From the NCBI RefSeq assembly GCF_946902045.1, contig NZ_OX336253.1:620001-684000 (forward strand): a DNA stretch of 64,000 nucleotides, given 5' to 3'. The notes beneath the pieces are model-generated. The model saw only the letters and a list, made by a program, of their open reading frames with translations, was not told the DNA's origin and ran no database searches. Both the position numbers and the translations under genes were made by a program. Source of the DNA: Neisseria sp. Marseille-Q5346 (GTDB taxonomy: Bacteria > Pseudomonadota > Gammaproteobacteria > Burkholderiales > Neisseriaceae). Each line of letters opens with the position of its first letter. Position 1 is the stretch's first letter. Positions 1 to 10,471 of the stretch are shown here, one piece after another.

Positions 1-175
1 GAAAAATATCCGCGTCAGGAACGCCTTTAGACGCAATCCACAATGCCCAATAAGTCGGCCACAGCAAAAGCAGTGTGCCAATGGGTTTGTCGACGCGCAT
101 CAGTTTGGCGTATATCACCATCCGTCCGACAGCGTAACGCGGTAGAAATTGTAGAAAAAAGCGCCTTATGTTCAT
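1..175 (-). CDS. ubiA: 4-hydroxybenzoate octaprenyltransferase, N-terminal part
   Basis: Only the first 58 codons are inside the window; the gene runs off the left edge. UbiA is an integral membrane prenyltransferase that attaches the polyprenyl tail to 4-hydroxybenzoate in ubiquinone synthesis. The visible N-terminus contains the family segment [20 protein letters not shown] (about residues 24-43), the first transmembrane stretch. The Asp-rich prenyl-diphosphate motifs would lie outside the window. The ATG at 173-175 is the only good start. Its substrate comes from UbiC, encoded just upstream on the same strand (gap about 170 bp), which supports the call. Confidence 0.85.
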   Translation of the reverse strand, partial: MNIRRFFLQFLPRYAVGRMVIYAKLMRVDKPIGTLLLLWPTYWALWIASKGVPDADIF

Positions 176-253
176 TGATGTAATGTGTCGTTGTTTATGT
201 GTCGATTCGGAAGGAAAGGCTTTTTAGAGCCTTAGCTCTTATTATAATTTATT

Positions 254-263
254 GCCGTCTGAA
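254..263 (+). repeat. DNA uptake sequence (DUS)
   Basis: A GCCGTCTGAA core lies between ubiC and ubiA. A decayed inverted partner with one mismatch (TTCAGACAGCC) sits at about 338-348, just after the ubiC stop. Such sequences are bound by the pilin ComP during transformation in Neisseria. Confidence 0.85.
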
Positions 264-348
264 ATCAAACAGATCTTAACAATTTAATTTATTGTATTAT
301 ATCAGAATTATGACAAACATCGGTAAACGGTTTTATTTTCAGACAGCC

Positions 349-843
349 TTAGCGGTATAAATCTATTAATTTCAATAAGAAATATTCTGTTAATTCCAAT
401 GTTTCGCCGTTCCAATCGAAATACGAACGGCGCGCGGTAACAGGCCGTCTGAAAGATGGATGGTCGAAATCTTCAAAACGAAGAAACTCAAAATCCGAAC
501 GCTTCAACGGCAATGTACCGTCAAACAGGCGCTCGCCCAAAGGCTGCGTTCCGCAATCCAATAATTCTGTCCATAGACTGCTGTCCGGCCGGCACGCGCT
601 TCTGGCTTGTATCACTGTTTCGCCGTCCAGTTTGAGCAAAACATCGCGCACAAAGATTTCGTCTCCATTTTCCACTCCCTTCGTCAAACCCAAATACACC
701 GGCTCGACTGAAAAATCCTTACCGGAAGCGCGCAAAGCGGCAGTTAGCGAAGAAACGGTCAGCAGATGTTCGGCCTTAGACGGCAAAAGACTTGAAGCTT
801 CGGCATGTGAACAAAGCGTGCCACGCGGTATATCAAGCTCCAT
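349..843 (-). CDS. ubiC: chorismate--pyruvate lyase
   Basis: The 164-aa product matches the length of enterobacterial UbiC (about 165 aa), a soluble enzyme that converts chorismate to 4-hydroxybenzoate and pyruvate, the first committed step of ubiquinone synthesis. Visible family features are SSLTAALR near residue 31, [18 protein letters not shown] in the middle with the Arg that holds the product, and the GERLFDG segment. I chose the Met at 843 (MELDIPRG) over an upstream in-frame Met at 894: it gives the normal family length and overlaps the bioD stop by only 11 nt, suggesting translational coupling. ubiA follows downstream. Confidence 0.85.
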   Translation of the reverse strand: MELDIPRGTLCSHAEASSLLPSKAEHLLTVSSLTAALRASGKDFSVEPVYLGLTKGVENGDEIFVRDVLLKLDGETVIQARSACRPDSSLWTELLDCGTQPLGERLFDGTLPLKRSDFEFLRFEDFDHPSFRRPVTARRSYFDWNGETLELTEYFLLKLIDLYR

Positions 844-1489
844 CTGACACCTCTGTCTTGGCCAATTCCTGCCATTTGGCTTCAGGAAACTCATCTTTCA
901 GACGGCCTTTAAGATATTCCAAAGTATCGCCGGCAACGGTTTCATCTTTGCTGTCGTGAATATGGTTGAAAATCAGGCTGTGCAACCGGATGCCGTATTG
1001 TTTGAGCGCAGCGAAGCTGAGCAGGGTGTGGTTGATGCTACCGAGCCGTCCGCTGGTAACGAGGATGACGGGATAAGCCTGTTGCTGAATATAATCAATA
1101 GTCAACAAATCTTCCGTCAGTGGAACCATCAATCCGCCCGCACCTTCGACCAAGACGATTTCGTATTGCGCCGCCAATTCTTGCGTGGCGATACGGATTT
1201 TGTCTAAATCCAAAGCCCTGCCGTCCAGTCGGGCAGCGAGATGGGGCGAGGCCGGATAACTGAAGATTTCGGGCATGGTCAGCCCTTGTTTGTCGGCTTC
1301 TTGTATGGGTATGCCCATGATTTTACGGTGGACGGCGATGTCGTCGGCGATGTTTTGACAACCGGTTTGCACGGGCTTTTGCGTAATCACGCTTTTGCCT
1401 TTCTGCAATAATTGTTTTGCCAATACGCCGGTGGCGACGGTTTTGCCGATGTCCGTATCAATGCCGCTGACGAAGTAAACGCCTTTCAT
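833..1489 (-). CDS. bioD: dethiobiotin synthetase
   Basis: The 218-aa product is an ATP-dependent carboxylase-like enzyme that closes the ureido ring of dethiobiotin from 7,8-diaminopelargonate and CO2. The N-terminal P-loop GIDTDIGKT (residues 8-16) is the BioD-specific Walker A, and KPVQTG and [11 protein letters not shown] are the other family motifs. The start ATG overlaps the bioA stop as ATGA, so the two genes are translationally coupled and catalyse consecutive steps. An open frame continues upstream inside bioA but is out of frame with it and is not coding. The 3' end overlaps ubiC. Confidence 0.92.
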   Translation of the reverse strand: MKGVYFVSGIDTDIGKTVATGVLAKQLLQKGKSVITQKPVQTGCQNIADDIAVHRKIMGIPIQEADKQGLTMPEIFSYPASPHLAARLDGRALDLDKIRIATQELAAQYEIVLVEGAGGLMVPLTEDLLTIDYIQQQAYPVILVTSGRLGSINHTLLSFAALKQYGIRLHSLIFNHIHDSKDETVAGDTLEYLKGRLKDEFPEAKWQELAKTEVSDGA

Positions 1490-2775
1490 TTGTTGTATTC
1501 CTTCAAAATGTGTACGGTTTTGTCGGCAAGTTCGGTCAAGAGGCCGTCTGAAATAATGTAAGGCGGCATCAAATACACCAGCCTGCCGAATGGGCGCACC
1601 CAAATCCCCTGCGCCACGCAATCCGCTTGAAAACGCGCCATATCCACGCCTTTTTCCAACTCGATCACCCCGATGGCACCCAAAACGCGCACGTCTTTTA
1701 CGCCGCGAATGTCCCATGCGGTTTTCAGACGACCTTTCAGGATGCTTTCGATGCGGCGGATATTTGCCTGCCAATCCTGAGACAAAAGCAGCTTGACCGA
1801 AGCGCAGGCAACGGCACACGCCAGCGGGTTTGCCATAAACGTCGGTCCGTGCATAAACACGCCCGCTTCGCCGCGCGAAATCGTTTCAGTGACTTTTTGC
1901 GAAGTGATTGCCGCCGCCAGCGTCATATAGCCGCCGCTCAAGCCTTTACCGATACACATAATATCCGGCACGACCTCCGCGTGTTCGCAGGCAAACATCT
2001 TGCCCGTGCGCCCAAATCCGGTGGCGATTTCATCAAAAATCAACATGATATCAAATTCGTCGCACAAATCGCGTAAACCGCGAAGATACTGCGGATGATA
2101 AAAATACATGCCGCCCGCGCCCTGCACGACCGGCTCTAAAATAAAGGCGGCAATATCCGCATGTTGCGCTTCAAATAAGGCGCGGACAGGCTGCAAATCC
2201 GCCTCGTCCCATTCATCGTCGAAACGGATTTTCGGATTATCGACAAAATAACGCTGCGGCAGAGCGCTGCCGAAAATATGGTGCATCCCCGTTTCCGGAT
2301 CGCAGACCGACATCGCGTTCCAAGTATCGCCGTGATACCCGCGCCGCACCGTCGCAATATTCTGCTTCGCGGTCAAACCCCGCGCCTGCTGGTACTGCAC
2401 CGCCATCTTCAGCGCAACTTCCACCGAAACCGAACCCGAATCCGCATAAAAAATACGGTCCAGCCCCTGCGGCAAAATCCCGACCAATAATTTGCCCAGC
2501 TCCACTGCCGGCTCGTGCGTCAAACCGCCGAACATCACATGCGACATTTGTTTAATCTGCGCCTCAACCGCCTGATTCAAAACAGGATGATTGTAGCCGT
2601 GTATCGCACACCACCAAGACGACATCCCGTCAATCAGCCGCGTGCCGTCCGCCAATTCGATGTGCACGCCCTCCGCTCGGCGCACCGAATAAACAGGCAA
2701 CGGATCGGTCATGGATGTATAGGGATGGAGCAGGTGGGCGCGGTCGAAATCGAGCAGGGAGGAATGTTCAGACAT
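1486..2775 (-). CDS. bioA: adenosylmethionine-8-amino-7-oxononanoate aminotransferase
   Basis: The 429-aa product is a class-III PLP-dependent aminotransferase that makes 7,8-diaminopelargonate in biotin synthesis using S-adenosylmethionine as amino donor. Visible are [16 protein letters not shown] near the N-terminus (substrate site), the cofactor motif [12 protein letters not shown], and [10 protein letters not shown] with the Schiff-base lysine. Starting at MSEHSS (2775) gives exactly the length of E. coli BioA; the longer frame to 2838 adds 21 unconserved residues that run into the next gene. No strong Shine-Dalgarno is visible. It is the first gene of a bioA-bioD-ubiC coupled run. Confidence 0.92.
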   Translation of the reverse strand: MSEHSSLLDFDRAHLLHPYTSMTDPLPVYSVRRAEGVHIELADGTRLIDGMSSWWCAIHGYNHPVLNQAVEAQIKQMSHVMFGGLTHEPAVELGKLLVGILPQGLDRIFYADSGSVSVEVALKMAVQYQQARGLTAKQNIATVRRGYHGDTWNAMSVCDPETGMHHIFGSALPQRYFVDNPKIRFDDEWDEADLQPVRALFEAQHADIAAFILEPVVQGAGGMYFYHPQYLRGLRDLCDEFDIMLIFDEIATGFGRTGKMFACEHAEVVPDIMCIGKGLSGGYMTLAAAITSQKVTETISRGEAGVFMHGPTFMANPLACAVACASVKLLLSQDWQANIRRIESILKGRLKTAWDIRGVKDVRVLGAIGVIELEKGVDMARFQADCVAQGIWVRPFGRLVYLMPPYIISDGLLTELADKTVHILKEYNK

Positions 2776-2827
2776 GTTGAAAACAATGGTTTGATCAGTT
2801 TCATTATTATATAACATATTTCCTATT

Positions 2828-3733
2828 TCAGACGGCACGTCTTCCGTACTGCATCAACGCCAATCCGCCCACTGCCGCCAAACAGCCGGCAACCAAGGAA
2901 ACATGCAATGCCTCGCCCAAAAACCAAGCGGAACACAAAATACCAAATACCGGCACCAAAGTAATGTACGCCGCCGCGCTGCCTGCGCCCAAAGTCTTCA
3001 CGCCTTCAAAATACCATGCATAGCTCAAGACCGTTGCCCCAACAGACAACCCAATCAAAGCAAACCAGCCCCTGCCGTCCATTTCGGCAAGCATACCAAA
3101 CGGCAGCCCGTCTGAAATCAGCGCAGGCGGCAACAGCATCAATGCACCTAGCCAAGCGGTGGCCACGGTGACCGTCAGCGCATCAATCCCCTGCAACACC
3201 GCCCTGCCTATCATCGTATAAGTAACCAAGCAGCAAAGGCTGCAAAACACCAGCACTTCGCCCCACCCTATGCCACCGCCCGACAAAAATGCCGCAATCT
3301 CGCCATGCGTGACCGCCCATATCGAGCCTGCCACTGCCAACAACATACCCAACACAATCTTGCCGTTGAGTTTTTCACCAAACAGCAAAGCCGCAAAAAA
3401 CATCGTCAGCACAGGATTGAACGTGACCAACACCGTCGCCCTTGAAGCAGGAATCCGCTGCAAACCCAGCATAGACAATACGGTAAAACCAAATACGCCG
3501 AATGCCGCTGCCAATGCCAATCCAAGCCATTGTTTGCGCGACAAAACCGCCAAAGTACGCAATCGATACCGTGCAAACAGCCAGCCCAAAAGCAAGATTG
3601 CCGCAGTCAAAAAGCGCAGCATACCGCCCGTTAAAGGCGGCAGCGCCTGCCCAAGCATCCGCCCCATCGGCCAAGATGCGCCCCAAAACGCCGCCATGCC
3701 CAATAGTTTTAGATGGATTGCTAAATGTTTCAT
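2828..3733 (-). CDS. EamA/DMT-superfamily transporter
   Basis: This 301-aa protein has about ten hydrophobic helices arranged as two EamA repeats, the layout of drug/metabolite transporters that export small solutes across the inner membrane. The N-terminus shows the family signature [10 protein letters not shown] followed by [14 protein letters not shown], and the second half repeats the pattern ([20 protein letters not shown]). The substrate cannot be inferred. The start at 3733 (MKHLAIH) is preferred to an upstream Met because the extra residues look like leader DNA. The TGA stop is embedded in a DNA uptake sequence (TTCAGACGGC at 2827-2836). Transcribed toward bioA. Confidence 0.8.
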   Translation of the reverse strand: MKHLAIHLKLLGMAAFWGASWPMGRMLGQALPPLTGGMLRFLTAAILLLGWLFARYRLRTLAVLSRKQWLGLALAAAFGVFGFTVLSMLGLQRIPASRATVLVTFNPVLTMFFAALLFGEKLNGKIVLGMLLAVAGSIWAVTHGEIAAFLSGGGIGWGEVLVFCSLCCLVTYTMIGRAVLQGIDALTVTVATAWLGALMLLPPALISDGLPFGMLAEMDGRGWFALIGLSVGATVLSYAWYFEGVKTLGAGSAAAYITLVPVFGILCSAWFLGEALHVSLVAGCLAAVGGLALMQYGRRAV

Positions 3734-3863
3734 GGTGATGGATAACTTGAATAATCGGTTTAGAAAGCACACAAGCTCGGTTTGGAAGGATAAATTTCCT
3801 TAGCCGCCGATACTTGATAGAGTTTGCGCGGATAAAATACTACGCTGAATCATTATGGAAACA

Positions 3864-3908
3864 AAGGCCGTCTGAAAGACTGAAATCCAGCTTTTTCAGA
3901 CGGCCTTT
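3864..3908 (-). terminator. inverted DUS pair acting as terminator of trpB
   Basis: Two opposed AAGGCCGTCTGAAA arms are separated by about 17 bases just after the trpB stop. They form a GC-rich hairpin, the usual double role of uptake sequences in Neisseria. Confidence 0.8.
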
Positions 3909-3927
3909 ACTGCTCAATCAATAAGAC

Positions 3928-5193
<1,266 letters not shown>

Positions 5194-5241
5194 GTAAAAT
5201 TGTCAGCAATTATAGCCGTTTTCCATTCATCTTGTCGGCAA

Positions 5242-5652
5242 CTAATTGAATAATAATATCAGCAGACAAAATAGGAACAACAGCGTACAGCTCGATGTTG
5301 CAATCAATGCCGTACCCAACGGCGGCACGATATATTTTTCTTCGTTTTTGTTTCTCAGGCATAGTTTTAATGCCAACATTCCCAGCCACAGCGCCAGCAA
5401 CCAACAACCCAGAAAGTTAAGCACAAGCAAAGCAATAATCAACTCATTGGTATTTATGGTATTTGTGTTCAAAAATATCCAATTAAGGCCGTTAACAGAC
5501 ATGATGACTGCAGATATTTGTATCACATACAAAAGCGTTCCGCCCAACAATATCTTGATCTGCCATTGTTTGGCCTTCAGCCACACTGAGACGACATTAA
5601 AAAGCCACCACAAAGCCATAAACGTCATTAAAGAGATTTCATAACGGTCCAT
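5242..5652 (-). CDS. small multi-pass membrane protein, unknown function
   Basis: The 136-aa protein is dominated by four hydrophobic segments (about residues 7-24, 33-52, 70-95 and 112-135) with charged loops such as RNKNEEKY. I do not recognise a family. It lies 4 bp after the stop of the uracil-DNA-glycosylase-like gene on the same strand, so it may be its operon partner, although nothing in the sequence links their functions. The codon pattern and the single clear ATG at 5652 suggest a real gene. It ends before the trpB leader hairpin. Confidence 0.6.
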   Translation of the reverse strand: MDRYEISLMTFMALWWLFNVVSVWLKAKQWQIKILLGGTLLYVIQISAVIMSVNGLNWIFLNTNTINTNELIIALLVLNFLGCWLLALWLGMLALKLCLRNKNEEKYIVPPLGTALIATSSCTLLFLFCLLILLFN

Positions 5653-5656
5653 CGCC

Positions 5657-6283
5657 CTACTCCTGAAAAACAGTCAATCCAGCCATTTCAAAAAAAGCCC
5701 GATACGCCGCTGCTTTTTTCGCCAAACTCAAAGGATAGGCACGCGAAGTCGAAGGCAGGCGCGTCAGGGTCAACTCACGTCCAGCATAGGGGAACGGTAC
5801 TGTTTCGCCGGCCTTCGGCATTTTCATGCCGCTGCCCTGAATCTCCAACAAAACTTCGGTTGCCTTGCCGCCGGTGGTGCAAAGATGGCGGCACTCGGGC
5901 ATTTGTGCCAATACTGTTGCCAAATCGACGGTTTCTATCACTTTTAAAAACTTATCCGAAGCATTGCCATGTTCGCGTATTGCCTTTAATACGGTCGGAC
6001 AGGATGCAATCCCCTTTTCACTCAAAAACGCTTTGATTTTATCGGCATCAAACGCCTTTTCGCCCTGCTTTTGAAAATGCGCCGCATCGCCGAAAAACAC
6101 CAGCCCATACACACGCCACATATCGTTTTGAAAATTCGGATAATGAAACTGCATCGCGTGTTTTTCTTCTTTAGGCGGAAACGTCCCCATCATCATGACT
6201 GTTGCCTGCGGTGGCAACAAGGCTGCGAAAGGGTGAGACTCGACGATTGGCTCTTGCATATCTGTATTCCGGTTGTTTTTCAT
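5657..6283 (-). CDS. uracil-DNA glycosylase superfamily protein
   Basis: The 208-aa protein resembles the short UDG-fold proteins related to Mug/TDG glycosylases. MMMGTFPPKEEKHAMQFHYPN (about residues 30-50) is the expected glycosylase motif 1 region with a Pro-Pro-containing loop followed by an aromatic, MWRVYG follows as in family members, and TRLPSTSRAYP near residue 175 matches the C-terminal LPStSpa-type loop that contacts DNA. It may excise damaged bases, but catalytic activity is inferred from family resemblance only. It lies 12 bp downstream of trpF on the same strand and ends 4 bp before the next gene. Confidence 0.65.
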   Translation of the reverse strand: MKNNRNTDMQEPIVESHPFAALLPPQATVMMMGTFPPKEEKHAMQFHYPNFQNDMWRVYGLVFFGDAAHFQKQGEKAFDADKIKAFLSEKGIASCPTVLKAIREHGNASDKFLKVIETVDLATVLAQMPECRHLCTTGGKATEVLLEIQGSGMKMPKAGETVPFPYAGRELTLTRLPSTSRAYPLSLAKKAAAYRAFFEMAGLTVFQE

Positions 6284-6295
6284 TCAAACAAATTT

Positions 6296-6916
6296 TCAGA
6301 CAGCCTTTACTGCCTGAATAAACGCCGCCATTTTCTCCCTGCTCTTAATTCCGCCGGAGATTTCCACGCCACCGGACACATCCACCGCGGCTGCGCCACT
6401 GATTTTTACTGCTTCGGCAACGTTTTCCGCAGTCAATCCACCGGCAAGTATCCACGGTTTGCCGATATTGCCATGCAACATGGTCCAGTCGAAACTTTGT
6501 CCCGTACCGCCGTATTCGGTCGGATGATAAGCATCAAACAGCAAGGCTCGGGCATTCGGAAATTTGGCACAGGCCGTCTGAATATCGGCAGCGGACTGTA
6601 CGCGCACGGCCTTCAAATACGGGCGGTCAAACCGACGGCAAAAATCATCGTCTTCATCGCCGTGAAACTGAATCACATCTATCGGTACCTGACGCAAAAT
6701 CTCGCGGATGGTTTGCTCGTTTTCATTCACAAACAAAGCCACCACCGATACAAACGGCGGCAGATTTTTCACAACCGCCTGCGCCTGCTCAATACTCACT
6801 GCCCGTTTACTCTTGGCGTAAAACACCAGCCCGATGGCATCCGCGCCCAATTCGGCCGCGGCCAGCGCGTCTTCAGGTCGGGTAATACCGCAAATTTTGG
6901 TGCGTATGGTGTTCAT
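6296..6916 (-). CDS. trpF: phosphoribosylanthranilate isomerase
   Basis: The 206-aa TIM-barrel enzyme carries out the Amadori rearrangement of phosphoribosylanthranilate to CdRP, step 3 of tryptophan synthesis. The N-terminal [12 protein letters not shown] contains the catalytic Cys (residue 9). [22 protein letters not shown], the catalytic Asp in LLFDAYHP and the phosphate-binding [10 protein letters not shown] and VDVSGGVE follow in the normal order. Length is typical. The first Met at 6916 fits. It is monofunctional, not fused to TrpC. Confidence 0.95.
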   Translation of the reverse strand: MNTIRTKICGITRPEDALAAAELGADAIGLVFYAKSKRAVSIEQAQAVVKNLPPFVSVVALFVNENEQTIREILRQVPIDVIQFHGDEDDDFCRRFDRPYLKAVRVQSAADIQTACAKFPNARALLFDAYHPTEYGGTGQSFDWTMLHGNIGKPWILAGGLTAENVAEAVKISGAAAVDVSGGVEISGGIKSREKMAAFIQAVKAV

Positions 6917-6961
6917 GGGGATTGCCTTTTTAAACAGATGGGTCGGATATTATATAAGTTT

Positions 6962-7001
6962 AAGGCCGTCTGAACATGAAATATCAGGTTCAGACGGCCT
7001 T
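6962..7001 (-). terminator. inverted DUS hairpin after the RTX gene
   Basis: AAGGCCGTCTGAAC and GTTCAGACGGCCTT flank a 12-nt loop, placed directly downstream of the RTX gene stop and upstream of trpF. Confidence 0.85.
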
Positions 7002-7018
7002 AAACTTTAAAATAACAA

Positions 7019-10000
7019 TCAGCCGATAATATTGGCGGCTGTCAGCTGCGCAGCATCTTCATTGTAGAAACGTGCGAACTCTGTGCTGCTTTCAGCTCCT
7101 GCGCCCCGATACGCCAAGGTTTTTTGAGCGCTGTTGAACACAAGATACGAGCGGTCGGGGCTGAATGTATCCACATCTCGGACAAACAAATCCGCCCAGC
7201 TAACCTGGCTTTCTTTCTCATTGAGCAGCGGACGCATAGCGCTCAAATCCAACTTGTCTTTGACTGGATTGAAATCCAACAAGTGATCCAGTTTGCCCTC
7301 GCGGACATCCCATGCAGTAAATGCCACCGTATCTCTACCCTCGCCGGTAACAATGGTATCGCCACCCAGTCCACCTGCCAGATAATCATTGCCATCGCTG
7401 CCTTTCAATACATCGTCAGCCGCGCTGCCATGCAAGGCCGCTACGCCTTTGTTGTCTCCACTGATGCTGACAGACCAATCAAAGCTGTTTTTACCTAAGT
7501 CGATTTCGTTACCGTTTGCCGCATATGCCATCTTATCGCCCTGCTGGCGTGCCGTCATTTCCACGCCTTTGAGTGACAGGACGTTACCGGCCGCATCCTC
7601 AGTTTGAACCACGGCGAGCATGGGTCGGTCATCGGTATAAATGGCAGAGGTACCGGTTGCATATGGCGTTTCTTGGGCATCGTTGCTGCTGGTGCCAAAT
7701 ATGTTTTCAATGCCGTCTGAAAAACCGTCTTGGTCAGAATCCTTCAAATAAGGATTTTTGTAATGCTTGTCGATACGTTTACCTTGAGAGAAGTATTGTT
7801 CAAGTTTGGTATCAGACTCATAAAAGCTGGTCATATTGTGTTTGCCCCATACATCGCCGCTTTTGAAATCCAAAACCTTGGCTTTCGGATATCTGCCCAA
7901 TCCTTTATGAACTTGGGACGAGGCAGCACCTGCAAGTGCACCTGCAGCTCCTGCCGCAAGGCTCGCTCCACCAGTCGCTAATGCCAATAATATACCGACT
8001 GCCGTACCAATACCCGCACCTGTTTTGCCTGAAAAACCATCTCCAACCCATTCGCCTTTGATTACATACGAATTGGTTTCATACAGAGGGCGTGCCTGTG
8101 TTGTATCCGAGTTGTCCGTGATACGTGTTTCCGCCATTTTATCGGCCATATCCCGTGCTTGTTTTAAGGCTTCAGGCGAGGCTTTGTCCACATTCAAAAC
8201 AGCCGGATTAAACAGACTGCTGCGTTTGAAATCACTTGCCCAATCATTACGCTGTTGCATGGTATGTGCGGCAAAGTATTCTGCAAGATAGCCGCCCAAC
8301 GAATGTCCGGTCGAATACACATTTTTGGCATGAAGCGTATCAATATAGCGTGCAATTTCATCCAAATATTTGGTTTGCTCCGGCAAATTACCGGTCACAA
8401 TTTTCAAATCAGCCAAAACATCTTTAATACTGGTCGCCTGCGTACCTCTAAACGCTACCACGACATTTTCCCAACCGCCCTTCTTGTTCGCATTGCCGAA
8501 AATCGCATAATCCAAACCGCTTCCCGGACTACCTGCCTTAAGCAATGTCCATTTCCCAACCAATTCAGATACATTGGCCTGATTGCTAAAATATTTGTCG
8601 TTAATATTCTTAGCAATAGAAGCATATTGCGTATTCCACCAATAATTGCCTTTAAATACAGTATGCAAAGCAGACGGAGATTCATAAGCCAATGAAGAGA
8701 ACATCCGCAAATCACGCTCGGAAACATTCCACTCCTGCGGATTGCGGTCAATAGCATCGACCAAACCGTCGCCATCACTGTCTTTGGTAAAGATAGAATG
8801 TTGCGCCTGTTTATAACTAGGTCGGACAATATCATTGGCTCTTTTTTGAGTAGCAATATTTTCCCAATACTGCAAAGAGGCCGTCTGAAGATGCTGCCCT
8901 TGTACGGCGGCATGTGTGACGGCGTGACCATCTTTATAAAGCACACGCATGGTTACGCTGTCTTCGCTGGCATCGTGCTCGGGATATTTGAACGTGTTAG
9001 CAAAATCCGCCTCTTTATCCAAGAATTTATACTTAGATACAGATGAATAGGTCTTGTGTTGCTCTTTAAGGGTCAGCGTTTCGCCTGTTTCACGAATCGT
9101 AAAAACCCAATCTTCAAGGACAGGATTACTGACGCTTGGACGAGTAGTAAGACTGATATCCTTCGTACTCAAACCTTCAAAATGAATACTGTTATGACCC
9201 AGATTGTCTGAAATGACATCATGACCGCTGCCACGGCGGAACACATAAGTATCATCTCCGCTACCGCCTTCAAGCGTGTCATTTCCTTCGCCGCCATCCA
9301 AATAATCATTACCGGCATCGCCGCGTAAAATATCGTTGCCGGTACCGCCGTAAAGTTTGTCGTCACCATCGCCCGCCAACAGCAAGTCATAGCCTGCCTC
9401 TCCGCGAAGCACATCATTACCTCGGCCTCCGATCAAACGGTTGTTGCCAATGTTGCCGATTAGGACGTTGTCAGAATGGTTGCCGAAGCCGAAATAATTG
9501 CCGCTGCCGGTCAAGGTCAGGTTTTCAACATGAGTCGGCAAACGGTAAGTCATACCCGTGTAGACCGTATCAATGCCGCCATTGGCTTCTTCGATAACGA
9601 CATCGTTTGGACTGTCTACATAATATGTATCGTTGCCATTGCCGCCGCGCATGATATCTGCACCGATTCCGCCGTCTAAAACATCGTCGCCTTCGTTTCC
9701 TTCCAAATAATCGTTACCATGATCGCCACGCAAAATATCGTTGCCATCACCACCATAAAGTTTGTCGTCATCATCGCCTGCCAGCAGTAAGTCATTACCC
9801 GCCCCACCGTAAAGAACATCCTTGCCACGTCCGGCGCTCAAACGGTTGTTGCCGCTGTTGCCGATGAGGACGTTGTCGGAATTGTTACCGAAACCAAAAA
9901 TATTATCGTGGCCGGTCATCGTCAGGTTTTCAACATAATTCGGCAACGTATAAGTCGTATGGGTATAAACCGTATCCATACCCTCGCCGTACCTTTCAAC

Positions 10001-10156
10001 AATTTGGTCATTCCTGTTGTTCACAATAAAGGTATCGTTTCCTAAACCGCCGTAAAAAATATTGTGTCCCAAGCTGCCATACAGCACATCATCACGACGC
10101 GTGCCGATAATCACTACGGACTCTTCGTTATTAGGTTGGTTTTGAGTTTCAGTCAT
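7019..10156 (-). CDS. RTX-repeat exoprotein with class-3 lipase domain
   Basis: The 1045-aa acidic protein has glycine/aspartate nonapeptide repeats (GGxGNDxLx type) in two blocks near the N-terminus (about residues 20-310) and one short block near the C-terminus (about 925-960). Between them is an alpha/beta-hydrolase segment with AFRGTQATS and the nucleophile elbow GHSLGG (Ser about residue 619), typical of class-3 lipases. Two calcium-loop segments (DSDGDGLVDAIDRNP, DSDQDGFSDGIENIFG) and a glycine-rich hydrophobic stretch (about 715-750) are also visible. There is no Sec signal. RTX proteins normally leave through a type I secretion system by a C-terminal signal; no secretion genes are nearby. 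Substrate unknown; likely a secreted calcium-dependent esterase/lipase. It differs from FrpA/FrpC in carrying N-terminal repeats. Confidence 0.85.
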   Translation of the reverse strand: MTETQNQPNNEESVVIIGTRRDDVLYGSLGHNIFYGGLGNDTFIVNNRNDQIVERYGEGMDTVYTHTTYTLPNYVENLTMTGHDNIFGFGNNSDNVLIGNSGNNRLSAGRGKDVLYGGAGNDLLLAGDDDDKLYGGDGNDILRGDHGNDYLEGNEGDDVLDGGIGADIMRGGNGNDTYYVDSPNDVVIEEANGGIDTVYTGMTYRLPTHVENLTLTGSGNYFGFGNHSDNVLIGNIGNNRLIGGRGNDVLRGEAGYDLLLAGDGDDKLYGGTGNDILRGDAGNDYLDGGEGNDTLEGGSGDDTYVFRRGSGHDVISDNLGHNSIHFEGLSTKDISLTTRPSVSNPVLEDWVFTIRETGETLTLKEQHKTYSSVSKYKFLDKEADFANTFKYPEHDASEDSVTMRVLYKDGHAVTHAAVQGQHLQTASLQYWENIATQKRANDIVRPSYKQAQHSIFTKDSDGDGLVDAIDRNPQEWNVSERDLRMFSSLAYESPSALHTVFKGNYWWNTQYASIAKNINDKYFSNQANVSELVGKWTLLKAGSPGSGLDYAIFGNANKKGGWENVVVAFRGTQATSIKDVLADLKIVTGNLPEQTKYLDEIARYIDTLHAKNVYSTGHSLGGYLAEYFAAHTMQQRNDWASDFKRSSLFNPAVLNVDKASPEALKQARDMADKMAETRITDNSDTTQARPLYETNSYVIKGEWVGDGFSGKTGAGIGTAVGILLALATGGASLAAGAAGALAGAASSQVHKGLGRYPKAKVLDFKSGDVWGKHNMTSFYESDTKLEQYFSQGKRIDKHYKNPYLKDSDQDGFSDGIENIFGTSSNDAQETPYATGTSAIYTDDRPMLAVVQTEDAAGNVLSLKGVEMTARQQGDKMAYAANGNEIDLGKNSFDWSVSISGDNKGVAALHGSAADDVLKGSDGNDYLAGGLGGDTIVTGEGRDTVAFTAWDVREGKLDHLLDFNPVKDKLDLSAMRPLLNEKESQVSWADLFVRDVDTFSPDRSYLVFNSAQKTLAYRGAGAESSTEFARFYNEDAAQLTAANIIG

Positions 10157-10205
10157 TTCTTTTCCCTTTGTTAAATTTAATTTGAATACGCAATAATGCG
10201 TTTAG

Positions 10206-10234
10206 ATTATATAAGCAAGCTAAAAACAAATGAA
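10206..10234 (-). promoter_or_regulatory. putative sigma-70 promoter of the RTX gene
   Basis: On the minus strand a perfect TATAAT (10206-10211) is preceded by 17 bases and a weak TTCATT -35 (10229-10234). It would give a leader of about 40 nt before the RTX start, which has a purine-rich AAAGGGAAAAGAA before ATG. The rest of 10157-10430 is AT-rich with no gene. Confidence 0.4.
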
Positions 10235-10430
10235 TTTATTCAGCCAAACAGATTAAAAATGCTTATCAAATTAACAACAGTTATAAAATGACTTTACAAT
10301 TATTACTCCGTTCTTATACTGCCTATTTTTTCATCACAATCAATTTATTCTTTATTATCAAATATCAAACCAAACCATCCACAATTGGATTCACACAAAA
10401 TTTGGATAATGCCCGTCAATGAAAAATATT

Positions 10431-10464
10431 AAGGCCGTCTAAAAAATCTTTCAGACGGCCTTTT
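10431..10464 (-). terminator. inverted DUS hairpin after comEC
   Basis: AAGGCCGTCT and AGACGGCCTT pair just downstream of the comEC stop. The left arm has lost uptake-sequence identity by one substitution (GCCGTCTAAA), while the right copy is intact. Confidence 0.75.
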
Positions 10465-10471
10465 AGCCTTT

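Noticed and set aside
833..1819. 328-codon version of bioD
   Set aside because: The first 110 codons lie inside bioA in another frame and are Arg-rich nonsense; the P-loop start at 1489 gives the normal BioD length.
9169..9840. Tandem repeats in the RTX gene as a possible CRISPR or VNTR
   Set aside because: They encode the Gly/Asp-rich nonapeptides of the RTX domain and vary at the DNA level.
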